Part shown: positions 33,813-46,869 of the stretch, one piece after another
Position numbering within the stretch: position 1 is the first letter of the stretch
Layout: every line of letters starts with the position of its first letter
Source of the DNA: Melitaea cinxia
Lineage: Eukaryota; Arthropoda; Insecta; Lepidoptera; Nymphalidae
Direction: 5' to 3'
NCBI RefSeq assembly: GCF_905220565.1
Contig: NC_059398.1
Span: 17,505,210 to 17,569,209 of the forward strand
DNA: 64,000 nt
The notes under the pieces: model-generated
The model's database searches: none
What the model was told of the DNA's origin: nothing
Seen by the model: only the letters and a program-made list of their open reading frames with translations
Program-made: the position numbers and the translations under genes

Positions 33813-33920
33813 ACGGTCTATTCATCTCACTGCTGGAAAAAGACCCCTGCTCCCGCATAAATTTGAGCTAAATTCACTATGCCTTGATAGTTCTCTACCA
33901 AGAATAACGATCGTTAGAAC
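33813..33920 (-). mobile_element. Degenerate family D SINE fragment
   Basis: CTCACTGCTGG, GACCCCTGCTCC and ATAACGATCGTTA occur in family order and spacing, but the sequence is strongly diverged. Confidence 0.45.
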
Positions 33921-34278
33921 TCATTCATGTTGACGTTGAAACTGATATTGACAATATCTAACAGGGAAGTACGAAACTCCTTTAACATATTTAATTACAT
34001 AATGACATAAAGTTAACCATGAAATAAAAAGAAACATGGGATGTTTCGTACGTGAAGACAACATACTTTTTTCTTTATTATTTTTTTAACATCGGAAACT
34101 GCCATTACTTGTCCAAATATTAGCTCAGTAAACTTCCCTTCGGACTCATACATATATATTTCGATATACAAAATGTTTGTTTAAATGTTTCGTTTTAAAA
34201 ATACTTTCATTTATGTAGTATTGTAATATTGTTGCCTTAAATAAATACTTAAAATTATAACAAGGCTTAACTTAGCTT

Positions 34279-34540
34279 AACTGAGGTAGGGCACAGCGCG
34301 AAATATTCTGCTCAAAATCTGGAGCAGCCCGACTGGGGAAGTACCTCGAACTTCATCATCAGATCACAGCTAAATAATACTGGTTTCAGTAGTGTTGTGT
34401 TCCTGTTATGAGTAAGGTGACCAGAACTCCTGCGGGGATTGGGGACAGAGTCGACAACGAGCTTGCAATGCTTCTGGTGTTGCAAGCGTCTATAAGCTAC
34501 GGTACTCGCTTACCATCAGGTGAGTTGTACGCTTGTTTTT
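34279..34540 (+). repeat. Interspersed repeat family A, full copy
   Basis: Begins AACTGAGGTAGGGCACAGCG and ends TACCATCAGGTGAGTTGTAC; modest divergence. Confidence 0.85.
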
Positions 34541-36771
34541 AGTTGTATAAATCGGTTTACTTATAAATTTATTTCAAGAAGTTTATTTCGGAAATGGTAA
34601 GCAGAAAAATATTTTAGAAAATTATATTGATAAAGTTTATGAGCCTTTTAAGTTTTATGATCAGATCTAATTATGATGAAATTCAGTTACCATCAATGTA
34701 AAGTAATCTTATGAGAAATAAGAGTCAATGTGGACGAGATATTGAGTGTTTATAACATTTAAAAATTTTAAAAATTAACACTTGATTTTCGCTAACAAAG
34801 TGTTATTTATTATGACACTTAATCATAAAAAAAAAACTTAAAAAACGAATACCGAAGAGTTTTCATATTTCCAATTTTTTTTGCCTAGAGTTTCAATCTT
34901 CGTCAGGAACCTTTGAATTAAAAACTTCCCTTTTTCCCCAACAAAATGATGATATCAAAGAAATTTTACGACCTTTTAATTTAACTTTTCAAATACATCA
35001 GCGATGCATTCCGTTTCATTGGGTACCCTTTAAACTCGACAAGTTCCCTAAATTGTCATAAATTACATCGCCCATTTGACTATCCCGAACACATTCGGTG
35101 ACAATGGGCATCCTGGACGGAGAATTACCCAGAAAATAGGCGAAACCACGACTTTAAAAAACTTTCCGTCTCAAAATGGATTAAGTTCGAATTGGTTTTA
35201 AATGAAAATGGATTTTGGGGTGCCGTGATAAAGTGCAATTTAGGTTTAGTCTGATGTGACGGAGGTGCATTATTCGGTGGAGTTGTTGATTGTGGAGGCA
35301 ACTCACGTAGGACGTCGGGCGGATCACGTCTTGGGCTGCCTCGCCGTTTATTATTCAATAGCTAAATGTAATAGAGTTGTTCAAGTCATAGTGTATTATC
35401 GTAGTTTGGTGCGAAAATTGCATAGTGTTTGAAATGTTGATATGTATAAAGACCATGGAATATTTTTGACGTTATTAATATTTGACAAATGTAAAATAAC
35501 CGTATTTAGATTCTAAAATCAAAAAGGTCAATGATGTTTTCAGATTATATTTATCGAAGCAAAAAGGTTTATCGAATGAAAAGAATTAACTCGCCTTTGA
35601 AAAGATGTGTAAGGTACGATTATTTTAGTTTATACTTTTTTTATTTATTTACTTTATATTAAAATTCATTTTCATATACTTTTACATATCATCAGTGGAA
35701 GGTAAATTCCGCAAACAATTTAAAAAATTACCTTTGATTGAATGGAATCTATCCAAAGTTTTTTTTAACGCAGTTAATCCTTTTCGAATACTCTAGGAAA
35801 TATTTTATATTTGTTAATTGTATTTTGATTACTAAAAATATTGTTATTTGTTTGTTAAATAAAAATATTACAGCTTTATTATTTCGTAGATAGGTACGTT
35901 ATTAATCGTCATCACTATTTTTAATTATCCCTTTTTTGTTTTATCACATTATTACTCACAATCATGTAGAATTAAACATGATAAGAAAAATTAATATTAA
36001 TTTGAACATCATATTTTCGTGATGAATATTAAATAAAACTCATTTTCTCAACTTTGATTCTTCGAAATTGTTACCTCGAATTCGAATTACTTCGTTCTTT
36101 GTGAAGCTTTATTAAAATTGATTAAACTTGTTTTGAGATTATTATTTACGACGAATTTTATATTTTATAAATATAAAGCTGTAAGTACTGCGATCAATCC
36201 TATAAAGAAAATAAGGGAGATATTTTCTTCACAGCGGGCGGTATCTTACAGTCAGCGAATAAACCTGCCAAGAACAGATCTATAGATTCTAGGGAAACAT
36301 TAAGATGTTTTAGATTTTTTTTCCTTCTCTTCAGCACTCTTGTTTTGTCTTTACACATTTTTATTCTCTACAAAATACTTTAGATGTCACAAATAAAACT
36401 TATATTTTACGGTGTCGCTATAAATTTGTTGCAACACAAAAATTGAGACATTTAGTGCTGTATATTGTGTGTTCCGCTGTGTTATCGTCTTATTTATTCT
36501 TGCACTTTTGTTGTAATTTTAAGTTTTTAAATGTATTTTAAAATTGTTTTCATACACTTCTTACTTTTGTTAACCATTGTTAACATGTAAATCCTCCTAT
36601 ATCAGTATAATCCTGTATGCAATCAGCGTTATCAAATTGAAAAAATGGTTAAAAATTCCCCAATTACTAATCGTAATTACATTGTTTTTGTTACTCATTC
36701 ATAATTTGAGTATTTTCGTGTTGTTACTACAGAATACCCTATTTGAAGGAATGCAGAATGGGACCACGTGA
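34541..36771. other. Spacer
   Basis: Apart from the Pro-rich frame at 35125-35358, nothing recognised. Confidence 0.55.
35125..35358 (-). CDS. Unrecognised 77-codon Pro-rich open frame
   Basis: The peptide starts basic (MNNKRRGSPRRDPPDVLREL) and has a Pro/Thr/Asn-rich middle (PPQSTTPPNNAPPSH). The surrounding 250 bp are richer in GC than the flanks. GGGTAATTC at the stop could instead be a splice donor, making this a possible first exon. No homologue is recognised. Confidence 0.2.
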   Translation of the reverse strand: MNNKRRGSPRRDPPDVLRELPPQSTTPPNNAPPSHQTKPKLHFITAPQNPFSFKTNSNLIHFETESFLKSWFRLFSG

Positions 36772-36905
36772 CAAGCGCCACCTTTCGATTAAAAAAAGAA
36801 TCATCAGAATCTGTCCACCCAGTAAAAAAATCATATGTAACATACATTTAAAAAAAATTCAAAAAAAAAAACAGTTGAATCGAGAACCTCCTCCTTCGAA
36901 CGGGC
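36772..36905 (-). repeat. AACCGACTTC-type element (family F), fragment
   Basis: CCACCTTTCGATTAAAAAAA, CTGTCCACCCAGTAAAAAAA and GAATCGAGAACCTCCTCC in family order, minus strand; outer end lost. Confidence 0.65.
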
Positions 36906-37527
36906 GAACTCGGGACTTATTGTTTGATTGCGATTAGAAATGAAGTTTTCACTTCCGCCGTGCGGTCTTAAGCATACGCACTTTTTTTGTTGTTGTTGTG
37001 CAATAAATAATAATATTATTGCATTTTATAACTTTATTTTTCTCTCAATTCTTTTACGCTTTTATAATAAATAACTGAAGTCATAACTTTTATTTCATGT
37101 TATATATATAAAATCCACAATATTATGCAGTTGGAAAAATATTAATGTATAGAAGTTCATTTTCCATTTCATCCAGCCTCTCTTTTAGGAGAGTCGCGTT
37201 TAAATTCTCGCTAATTAATGCTGACCTGAGAACAATAATGCGATGCAACATTCCATTGTCTAACGGTTGACTCATATTCCTAAGTGGGTCACAGCAGAGA
37301 TCGAGGGCGCAAAATGTTGAGTATCAAATCAATGTGAACTGTTCATTAAGCAGTCAGATGAGGCAGAAATTTGCAGAAACTTGCACTGAAACATGTATTT
37401 CAGATTTATATTTCGAAGCGTTGGCTTCATAGGTTGAATATTGGCTAGCTTTCCTCTCACGGAATTGCGTACATTAAATAAATTCAGCTGCTCGGTTTTC
37501 TCCCGTTATTTTTTTTTTTTAATATAA

Positions 37528-37682
37528 ATGGTCGGCAAACAAGCGTACGACTCACCTGATGGTAAGCAATTATTGGCTTATAGATCGCAAGTGCGTTGCT
37601 GACCCTATCCCCAATTCCCTCTAGGAGCTCTGGTTACCTTGCTACTAAATGTTTTTGGTGTGGCAAGAGTCTATAGGCTTTT
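37528..37682 (-). repeat. Interspersed repeat family A, rearranged fragment
   Basis: Minus-orientation sequence from ATGGTCGGCAAACAAGCGTA to GGAGCTCTGGTTACCTTGCT is followed by TTTTTGGTGTGGCAAGAGTC, which belongs to the plus orientation of the same family, so an inversion occurred within the copy. Confidence 0.7.
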
Positions 37683-37949
37683 CCTACGTTGTCCTATATG
37701 TCTTTTAATTTATCGTTTCATCAACCTTTATAGTTAAATGTTAAATTAATAAATTTATTTACTGAAATAACAGACACAGATAATGTTATATGATCGTTTA
37801 CCTAATTGAATAATTAATTTATTTGATTGTTTATTATCAATTATTGTTGCTAGCATAAAATTACTTGCATTTAAACGGTTCGACGTATAGTAGCACATGT
37901 GCAAAATAAGTTTTTAATAAAACAAAACATCCTAAATTGTAATGTTTAT

Positions 37950-38226
37950 AATTAAACTCCTCCGAAACGCATGACCGATTCTCATGAAACTTTGTGTGCA
38001 TAATGGGTAGGTTTAAGAATCGAACAACACCTATTTTTCATCCCCCTAAATATTAAGGTTAGTTCAGACGAATTTTTTTTAATTTTTAGATAAATTATTT
38101 ATTTTTTATTTTATTATGATTTGGCGTTGAAAAATACATACAATCCTAAATTTTCACCCTTCTACCATCAACCCCTATTTTTAAATAGCGTTTAGCGGCA
38201 AGACAACGTTTGCAGAGTCAGCTAAT
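37950..38226 (-). repeat. Diverged family I copy
   Basis: CTCCTCCGAAACGCATGACC at the left and AGACAACGTTTGCAGAGTCA, GCTAATATA at the right, read on the minus strand. Confidence 0.65.
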
Positions 38227-38519
38227 ATATTATAATAATATTGAAATACCCTACAAATAAATTTGAACACTTTAAACATTGACTTTATGACAGTTAAACA
38301 AGCTCTGCAACTGATACATGTCACCGTCTCATATAATATCATTGTGTGTTTGTTTTGTGTGTGTTTTTTTTGAACACAAGTAACTTAAGTCTACTAAACA
38401 CCATAAATAAATAATCAGAAATTTTTGTTATAAAAAATGATTAAATAGCGACTTGGTTTTAAAAGTACTATGTTTTCATATTCATATAGAAATTTGTTTA
38501 ATGAGTTTAAACACATTAA

Positions 38520-38625
38520 ACCTTCAGCCTGTCACGTTCCACGGCTGAGCAAAGGCCTATTTCTCCATACAGGAGAAGGATCAGAGCTTAACCCACCATG
38601 TTTTTCTGCTACGGGTTGGCAACTT
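38520..38625 (-). mobile_element. tRNA-headed SINE, family D, 3' fragment
   Basis: CTTCAGCCTGTCACG, GAGCAAAGGCCTATTTCTCC and AGGATCAGAGCTTAACCCAC: the 3' third of the family. The ORF through it is incidental. Confidence 0.75.
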
Positions 38626-39754
38626 AACACATCATTCCGCACTTACATTTTTGAAAATGTATCATTACTATACACATGTCTTAACAATCTCACATGTACC
38701 AACGTATAATTTCTTACTTATAATAAACAACCTGGATCCTGCAAGTGCTGAGTCTTGATGTTACCTCCATTTCATTAGTAGTTACAAGTTCTTTTAAAAA
38801 AAAATTCGCGATTAAAACTACTCTGTTCTTTCCCAAAATTGACAATAACTTTGTATCAAATTTCATTAAAATCCGTGCATTGGTATAAACGTGAAAACGT
38901 CATTGACAGAAAGAGTAACTTTCGAGTTTACGTTATTATGGATGTTATAGGGTACGAAAAGTACAGATTTGTTAATTTGTGTCTTGTATCAATGCACAGT
39001 TAGTTAAGTTTTAAGTTATCATGACCGCTATCAACGGCAACACTTTTACTTGGACTTATCGTTCATTTTGTAACTGATATTTTAGGAACGTTGTAGACGA
39101 ACGTTGTATTTTGAAGATTTCATAACTTATGATACTATAATTTTATGTTAGACTTCATATAAAGGTCAAAATCAATTTTACAATATTTTATAAACATGCC
39201 GTTATAGTAAATCGTTTTGTGTAATATTTTCCTGAATTCTCATTTCAGTTGCAATAAAAAAAAACATTTTTTTTCTAGAAAATTTCTGACATCAAAAAAT
39301 TAAGGACACTTAATTTTATGCGTGAAAAATAAACGCTCCTCCGCAGACCGAGAGGAGAGCTGTAAAAATAGCAGAAATTGAAATTCTCTCGTTGTTTTTA
39401 TAAGATGCTTGCGTATGCAAATTCTTCGAAACCGGATAAAATGTAGAAGTTCTGTATTTGCATATCATTCTGTACATCTCATAACAAAGCCTTGGTCTCC
39501 CATTTGTTTCTGAAGAATACACATTGGCGTTGCGAAATATATGTGAAAATATCTTTATGCATGATCATATCCAAAACATTTACTCCTACGATGTCGTGTT
39601 CTGACACATTGTTGGGTGAAGAATCAAATCATATGTACATTGTTTAATGGTATGACTTTGTTATATTTGTAGTTTTTACGGCTAATGCGATCATCCAAAA
39701 AAACACGAATTTCACCAATATATAAATTTTGCTTGCAGACCAAAAATAACGAAC
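38626..39754. other. Spacer
   Basis: No gene; 38870-38960 has phrases (AAATCCGTGCATTGGTATAA) reminiscent of a decayed ACTAGCTG-type element. Confidence 0.5.
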
Positions 39755-39926
39755 TTTAATTACATCAACCAGTCGAAAAAATAGTCAAGTAAATATGCAT
39801 TACTCAAAAAGTACCTCATAAGAAAAAAAGATCGAAATCGGTCTATCTAGTAAAAAGGTATGAAGTAACACACATTAAAAATACGGGTGAATTGAGAACC
39901 TCCTCCTTTTTGATGTCGGTTAAAAG
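39755..39926 (-). repeat. AACCGACTTC-type element (family F), short copy
   Basis: TTACATCAACCAGTCGAAAA, ATAGTCAAGTAAATATGCAT and GAATTGAGAACCTCCTCCTT, ending in TGATGTCGGTTAAAA. Confidence 0.75.
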
Positions 39927-40628
39927 GAAGAAAATACATTATTGACATTAATACTTAAATTTTTAACCGTTACATATAGACCTAAAATTGTTTTTTTTTA
40001 CTATCGTAAACAGGTACAAGCCCGCGACTGTACGCTCAACAGCCAGTCCAATAATGTATGACCGCTGTGCCAACGTATCATTGAAATTCAAATATTTATA
40101 TTTATACGAAAGATACGGTAGCAATTAAACGTGTTATTAATTACAGTCATATTTGTCATTTAATTAATTTGTTTACAAAAACTAAACAAGTAAGGAATGT
40201 TACGTAAACAGCGAACCACACGCCGACACCCTAAGTCGACGGTTGTTTGCGATGGGATTAAGATGACAAAGGGCGTTGACAAATTTGTACAGCGTTGTAA
40301 CACATGACCTTAAGAATTAAATTATTTTCTTTGTTTATTAAGCTATTTAAACTTTACATTTATAAATCTATACTTAAATAACACTGTAACAAGAGTGATT
40401 ATGTTCATTGAATATATTTTACGAGAAAATACTTTGAAGACATAATAATCGATAATTATCTCAATTTTTTTTGACTGGGCTTTCTCTATGCCTGTGTGCC
40501 TTTATCTTCGCCCCATCTCTAAATTTAGCTTAAGTTCACAAAAGCTTCAAGCTGAGTTCATACTTAACACTTTCTATTCCGGAACACAGCTTACCCTCTT
40601 GGGAGAGAAAACGAAAGTCAAAATGTGT

Positions 40629-40933
40629 GCTTCAGCCTGTAATATTCCACTACTGGGCATAGGTCTCTTTTCCTCATGTAGGGGAAGGATCAGAGCTTAA
40701 TTCACCACGCTGCTCCAATGCGGCTCGGCGGATATATTCCCCACTATGAGTAACGATCGCTATCAGGTGTACATGATAACAACTGGGACCGACGGCTTAA
40801 CGTGCTCTTCGAGGCACGGTGGGGAGACCTACAATGACTTTACAAATGCCCAGACCACGGTAAACACCTGTATGGTCAATACAAATGTTTATCATGTGCG
40901 GGGATCAAACCCGTAACCGCCAGCGCAACAGGC
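40629..40933 (-). mobile_element. tRNA-headed SINE, family D long form, near full length
   Basis: Read on the minus strand: a partial tRNA head (GCGCTGGCGGTTACGGGTTT), TTTGTATTGACCATACA, GTGGTCTGGGCATTTG, a central TCGGTCCCAGTTGTTATCAT block, then GACCTATGCCCAGTAGTGGA and ATATTACAGGCTGAAGC. It is the most complete copy and defines the family's order of parts. Confidence 0.85.
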
Positions 40934-41635
40934 AAAATCAGGCAGGTCGCAAAATGTGTACTTGGTTGAAATAAGAGCTTGTAAGAGCGTATTTTAAAAG
41001 TGGTTTCGCAAATATTGATTGATTGATTTTTTTAATGGAAAGATAACCTATCATAACCCTTAGTATTTTAACCCAATAACTTGAAACTTGAAACGCACAG
41101 AAACCTTTGAAAGTGGGGTTCATCTTAAGCTGGCGTTACTTTTGTTTTATTTGATACGCTTAATGAAATAGATGGTGATCTCAATGGAAGTAGCACAAAC
41201 CCTTATAAATATACAAACACCATAGAAAAAATAGCCTTCAGTATAATAACTATGTTGGAGGTTCAAAAACACAAAACACAAACGCTTAGATCACTTAGCA
41301 TTTATAGTCTGGTTTAAATTTATAACTTTTATTTTTATTTACATTTAACTTTCACTGTAATGAAACCTTGACCTAGGTAGTTTAGTAGTTAGTAGTATCC
41401 ATGATGGATTTTCCCCACGTAAAAAAAGGTAGTTTATTGCAGTAGTTAAAATCACAATAAAAAGAAATTCCATGGGCTGGGGTAAGCTGTTTGTTTGATG
41501 ATTAAAAAAAAATTATCGCAGCAAATTTTTGACGTAAATTACCACTAGTTCTTAGTAGCTCTCATCGTCAGTTCTAAACCCTGGATTGTGATGAACAGAT
41601 AGTTAATATTGTATTTATGTAAAGTTCAGTATGAT

Positions 41636-41702
41636 TACTTTAGTCAATCAAACTATGTGTAATGTTCTACTTTAGTCAATCAAACGGTGTGTAATGTTCA
41701 AC
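41636..41702. repeat. Short tandem duplication of about 35 bp
   Basis: ACTTTAGTCAATCAAAC followed by GTGTAATGTTC occurs twice in succession. Confidence 0.8.
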
Positions 41703-41770
41703 CAAAACCTGCTTGACCTATACAATCATTTGTTACGAGTCCGGGGTCTGCGTGTCAATTTATGTCAAAA

Positions 41771-41845
41771 GGATATTTTTCGCTAAGCTGTTTTTTTGTG
41801 TTATAATAATTACGAGTAAATAAAACAACTTACCGAAAAATATCC
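41771..41845. repeat. 75-nt hairpin
   Basis: GGATATTTTTCGCTAAGCTG (41771) is complementary, with two mismatches, to AAAACAACTTACCGAAAAAT plus ATCC ending 41845; the loop is about 27 nt. AATATCCGCTAAGTTGT recurs just downstream. Confidence 0.7.
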
Positions 41846-42064
41846 TTTGCTAAAATATCCGCTAAGTTGTGGTATTGAGGTAAGTTTTAATCACTCATCA
41901 AAAGTACATTTTCGATTTTTGGTCCACTATTATTTATTATCTATATTGTTACATTCGACACTGATAAATATTTTGTATTATACACATTCCACAGCAATCA
42001 GGAAACGATATTTCTAAATCAATACTGACGCTAGAAAGTAATAGCAAACGAATTTTATATCTTT

Positions 42065-42271
42065 ACTAGCTGACCCCGCAAACGTCGTTTTGCAATATAT
42101 GTTATTAACCCCCCCTTAATCACCCCCCTATAACATCGGGGTATGAAAAATAGATGTTTTTCGATTCTCAGACCTACCCAATATGCACAAAAAATTTTAT
42201 GAGATACAGTCAAGCCGTTTCGGAGGATTTTAACTACAAACACCGTGACACGAGAATTTTATATATTAGAT
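42065..42271 (+). repeat. CTAGCTGACCCCGCAAACG element (family I)
   Basis: Same head, CAGTCAAGCCGTTTCGGAGG in the middle and CACGAGAATTTTATATATTA at the end. Confidence 0.8.
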
Positions 42272-44885
42272 CTTAATAAATATTATTTCAAAATATCATT
42301 GATTGATTTATGATGATTATTTACAGTGCACTAAGAAAATTAGACAATCTTAAAATTATCACACACTGCAATATTATTAACTGGTGCAGAAAACTGGTTT
42401 CAGTGCAACCTAGACCATAAAACGGTGTCTGCGTCTCTTTCTTGTTTACAGTATTTGTATGAAAGCATCCCTTTCTTGATGTTAAGCTAAGCACGTAGGT
42501 AACTAACGAAGCACTTGTAAAACTATTACAAAGAACATTAGTACGAAATGGTACGGAACAAGGCTTAATTGTGTAGGAAAAGTTAAAATTAACTCGATGC
42601 GGTCGGGTAATGTATTAGTAAATGTTCATTTAGGATACAGAATGCTAAATAAATAGAAAATAATCTTCAACCACTATAAATTTTAACGTTTCAATACCTT
42701 GTCTGGTTACATTCTATCCTAGTCTGGTTAATCATTTTTTTATTGGTCGTGACATAACAATATAATTACATATATAACTTGATACCATCAAATAAATGAG
42801 ATTTAAATTTTACATAGCGTTAAAACAACAAAGTAAGTGGATGATAAAAATTGGATGCGATCCACTCGGCTATCGGCGTAGAGCTCGAGGGAAATCAGTA
42901 AGTACGGCCTCGAGGCATACAGTAGACAGCGTATGACAAAGTATAACTACTATAAATCTTAACCCCATCTGTTTAAGAGCTATGAGATACTTTGTCGCCT
43001 ACCGTACTTACTCGTGGATGATTTAAACCGATGTCTAGTGTGTGACGATGTGAACATATTTCAAGAGCATCCAAAGAGACCATCACCTTCATGCTTCTTT
43101 TATTATTAAAAGATCACCTACACTATATTTAAGCATGACTCAACATTTTTGTATTAATGATTTTAAATCATAATTTGAACAGCTTAATAAGTAATCAAAC
43201 GATAGTTGAAGTCATACACTTAGAAGAAAACAGAGTAAAGTAAGTAATAACTTTGAAAAAAATATTCTACATAATTACTCAATTTTCTTTATTTATGAAG
43301 ACCCAATTTGGTTTTCAATTTATTTTATTTTAATCATTTGTCTAAGAAAACTGTATAATTCTTGGGGATTTTATCTAATTAAAAAATTCGATCTGATAAA
43401 GTAATTTCCATCAATATCAACCTTGAATTCTCAGGAGACTTTATTCAGTATTTCGATATTTAAAATTTAATAAATATTCAGAGGACCAAAGTTTGTAAGT
43501 ACAGATATTGCTGTAACTAACATCTTGAAGGTGAGATCGTTACTAAAACGCGCGCTCTGGGAAATCATCTAAATAGACTTTCCAAATGGTCCGCTCGAAA
43601 ATAATTTACAAACGTAAAATATAAAATTATATTTAACAAATTCAGTTAATTACCTAAGTTTCAAAAGATATTCCGTATTTAATACCTGGTAGATTTATGT
43701 TATTTGTTTGAAAAAAGAAAGCCTAAAAGTAATTGGATAATAATTGGTAATAAAGGATAATGTATACAAATAATGTATGATAAATAAAGGATAATGTTTA
43801 AATGACCTATTAATAACGTCATATGGTTGAAAGAAAGTTGTAAACTGATCAGTCTTCAGTCTTGTGATATGTTGTTTCTTCGTTGGAGAGAATAAAGTGC
43901 TTGATTTCATTCAGTACTTAAATGTACATACCGAAATAAATGATGCGATCTAGTCTGACGAGATTACAAAAAGATCGACTATCATTTTGACTGTACCTTC
44001 ACGTACTTGGCAGTGATCTTGTATTTCATTGATCCTTGTATCCCTATACGTTTCCGTTCCGGAAATTACAGGTTCCCTACTCTAGAAATAGTGTATATAT
44101 TCATATACAGCTTTATTAAAAATTATAAACTTAAATTTGAAAAAATTACAACTTAGAAACAGATGACCAATTATTATTAAATTTAGAAGAGTAGCTTATT
44201 ATACATATATGAAAACACGTAAAAATTATTAAGTCGTCAATATAATAATTGTAACTATAACGTGAAATTAGATCTAACTAAAATATCCTAAAATCATCGA
44301 TATTTTATTATTCACTGCTCAGTGTTGGTAATTGGTATTAATATCATCACCTCCTGTAAGACTTGTTCAAACAAGAATAGTTTTACTTAATAACAGAGCA
44401 CAGAATCCTAATCTATTATAACTGGAAGCAACTTTAATCACGTCCCCGAAACCAATATCCAACTAAATAGACCCGTTGAATCGAATAGCAAATCGAAGTG
44501 GAGACAGCTACTGCAACGATTCGACTGGCGTTCAGCCAACACACATTACGTAAACCGCACGTCCAATACACGACCCTTGAAAGACACGTACATAATGATA
44601 GGACTCGGTAGTTAATGGCAGCTTAGCCTCTTTCGATGCCTGTAATCTGGAAACTAAGACTTCCTCAGAAGTCATTCTAAATTGTTTTGTATTAGACGAC
44701 TCGTGCACTACTAATCATGAGGCTGTGGTAGCACAAAACTAAGTAATGGCAAATGGAAATATTTATAACAATCTACAAGGTAAAGATAATTGAACAGAGT
44801 GACAAGATTATATACTAAAAGGTAATAAAAGGTAATAAAAAGATATACAAAAGACGAGAATAAAAGAAACAATTTTATTATGTTT
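42272..44885. other. Spacer
   Basis: Contains the inverted repeat at 42897-43012; 44400-44680 is somewhat richer in GC. No gene recognised. Confidence 0.55.
42897..43012. repeat. Imperfect inverted repeat
   Basis: AGTAAGTACGG (42897) and CCGTACTTACT (43002) face each other, as do GACAAAGTAT and ATACTTTGTC. The left arm has an extra segment with the palindrome GCCTCGAGGC. Confidence 0.6.
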
Positions 44886-45440
44886 GCTTAAAAAAACGAC
44901 TTCAGTTACATCGACAAATAATACAACTTAGGGTCACAAAAAATAGTCAAGTAAATATGCGTTGTCAAAGATTACTCAACATTGATATTTAAATGATACC
45001 ACATGAGAAACAGTAGCTTTCGATTAAAGTAATAATTACCAAAATTGGTAAAAACACTCAAAAGTTAAGCGGTATAATACAACGTAGGTCGACAAAAAAT
45101 AGTCAAGTAAATATGCGTTGTCAAAGATTACTCTACATTGATATTTAAATGATACCACATGAGAAACATTAGCTTTCGATTAAAGTAATAATTACCAAAA
45201 TCGGTAAACCCAGTCAAAAGTTATGCGGTATAATACAGGGGTGGTCGACAAAAAAATAGTCAAGTAAATGCGCATTATTAGATAATTATAACTCAAGAAG
45301 TACTTATTAGATCTCAATTAAATTTCAATGAGACCACAAGACATGCAACACCTTTCGATTAAAAAAATCATTCAAATCGTTCCACCCAATACAAAGAACT
45401 GCGGTAACATACATTTGAAAAAAAATACAATCGGTAATCG
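44886..45440 (-). repeat. AACCGACTTC-type element (family F) with tandem 155-158-bp units
   Basis: AATAGTCAAGTAAATATGCG recurs at 44942, 45097 and (slightly changed) 45255. The first two units are nearly identical; the third is diverged, so the duplication post-dates insertion. Confidence 0.8.
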
Positions 45441-46744
45441 AAAGTCGATTAAAAATAAAGAACGAGGAAAGGTTTACGTTAGTAAAAGAAAGTAAGAGAA
45501 GGAGAAGTTTCGTTCTTGCTAACTTTGAAGAGAGCGGGACGGGTTGCCATGGGTACTCAAATTTTTATACCAAAAAAAACATATCTCATTACAACCTAAA
45601 CTTGTGGAAGAAATAACTATTTTTAAAAAATAAAATAAGTAATTCTCAATGAAAAGATGACTGAAATTCGTTTTTGATTTTCATCATCGTCAAATTATAA
45701 CAAAGAAAATTCCGAGCTGCTTTCGAAAGTTAAACCATTTTCTGGTATTAATTAAAGTTCGTCTTATATTGTAAAGCTGTCAACAAAGACAACATTGAGA
45801 ACATCGATCATGTTGTATCAACACGAGTTGAAACATTAACAAGACGAGATTTCTGTCATCAAACTCTTAGCTACATTATAACGTGACGTATTACTTGAAA
45901 ACTTGCTAACGAGAACATATACAATCTTCAACAAATTTAATTTTACTCCCGAGACTGTTGATTCTATTACAATGTCGCATGCTTAACATAAACTTTTTGG
46001 AATGAATATTCTATCGACAGTATTTGAATTTTTATCCAATGTTTCGGTGACTTTGTATATGTAAATATCGAGGTTGCTATTTCCTTAAATAGTTTCGAAA
46101 TAGTCCTTAGGGTGAACCATTCTATAAGGAAACGGAGCAAGCCAACATAGAAGATTATTAGCCGCCGGCACTGTTCGCATTTCTTTGATACTGTCTAACG
46201 CTGTCACTCGTTACGTACAAAGGAATGTAGGCTTTAATGGAAAAACCAATAAATATTATATTCGCTTAGTCATGTTTTTGTGAGATGAATTTATACGTGC
46301 TCGGAGTATCGGTATCTACTTCTGATCTGATTAATGGATAGAATGATATTATGTGTAATGATGGAGTAGTATTGTTCTCAGTTACATTATGACGCAAGAT
46401 TTCTTTGGTCATAATCGTGATCATCTTAATTTTTTATAAGAAATACTTCTATAGCTGAAAACGTAAAAGATTATGCTTTAAAGTTGAGCATAAATAAACT
46501 ATAATAAGATTTGAGTTATTAAGAGAATAATTCAATTCAGAGTAAAAAGCGTAAAATTATAATACAATTTTATTTTGAAGCAATTAATTATGATTGATTG
46601 TTCGATCTTCTACAACTGTAATATAAACTCGTTGTAATTAAAAATTATTTTCTACTTTTTAGTTCGATTAGCTATAAAAGCGTGTTTTTTTTTTTGTTTT
46701 TTTAAACTATTATTTATTTTTTGTTTTTTAGTTTTATTTTTCAA
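45441..46744. other. Spacer
   Basis: Nothing recognised; 46090-46250 is slightly GC-rich and unique. Confidence 0.55.
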
Positions 46745-46869
46745 TTAATTATTATTTACGGACATGTGATAGTATTCCATTATTAATATAAACAATAAAA
46801 GAATAACTATTCCGCGCGGAGCAAAGCCATAAATTTACGCCACTCGAAGCGGGTGGGAAACAGCTAGTA
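46745..46869 (-). repeat. ACTAGCTG-type terminal fragment
   Basis: TATTCCGCGCGGAGCAAAGC and CGGGTGGGAAACAGCTAGTA: only the head end is recognisable. Confidence 0.5.
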
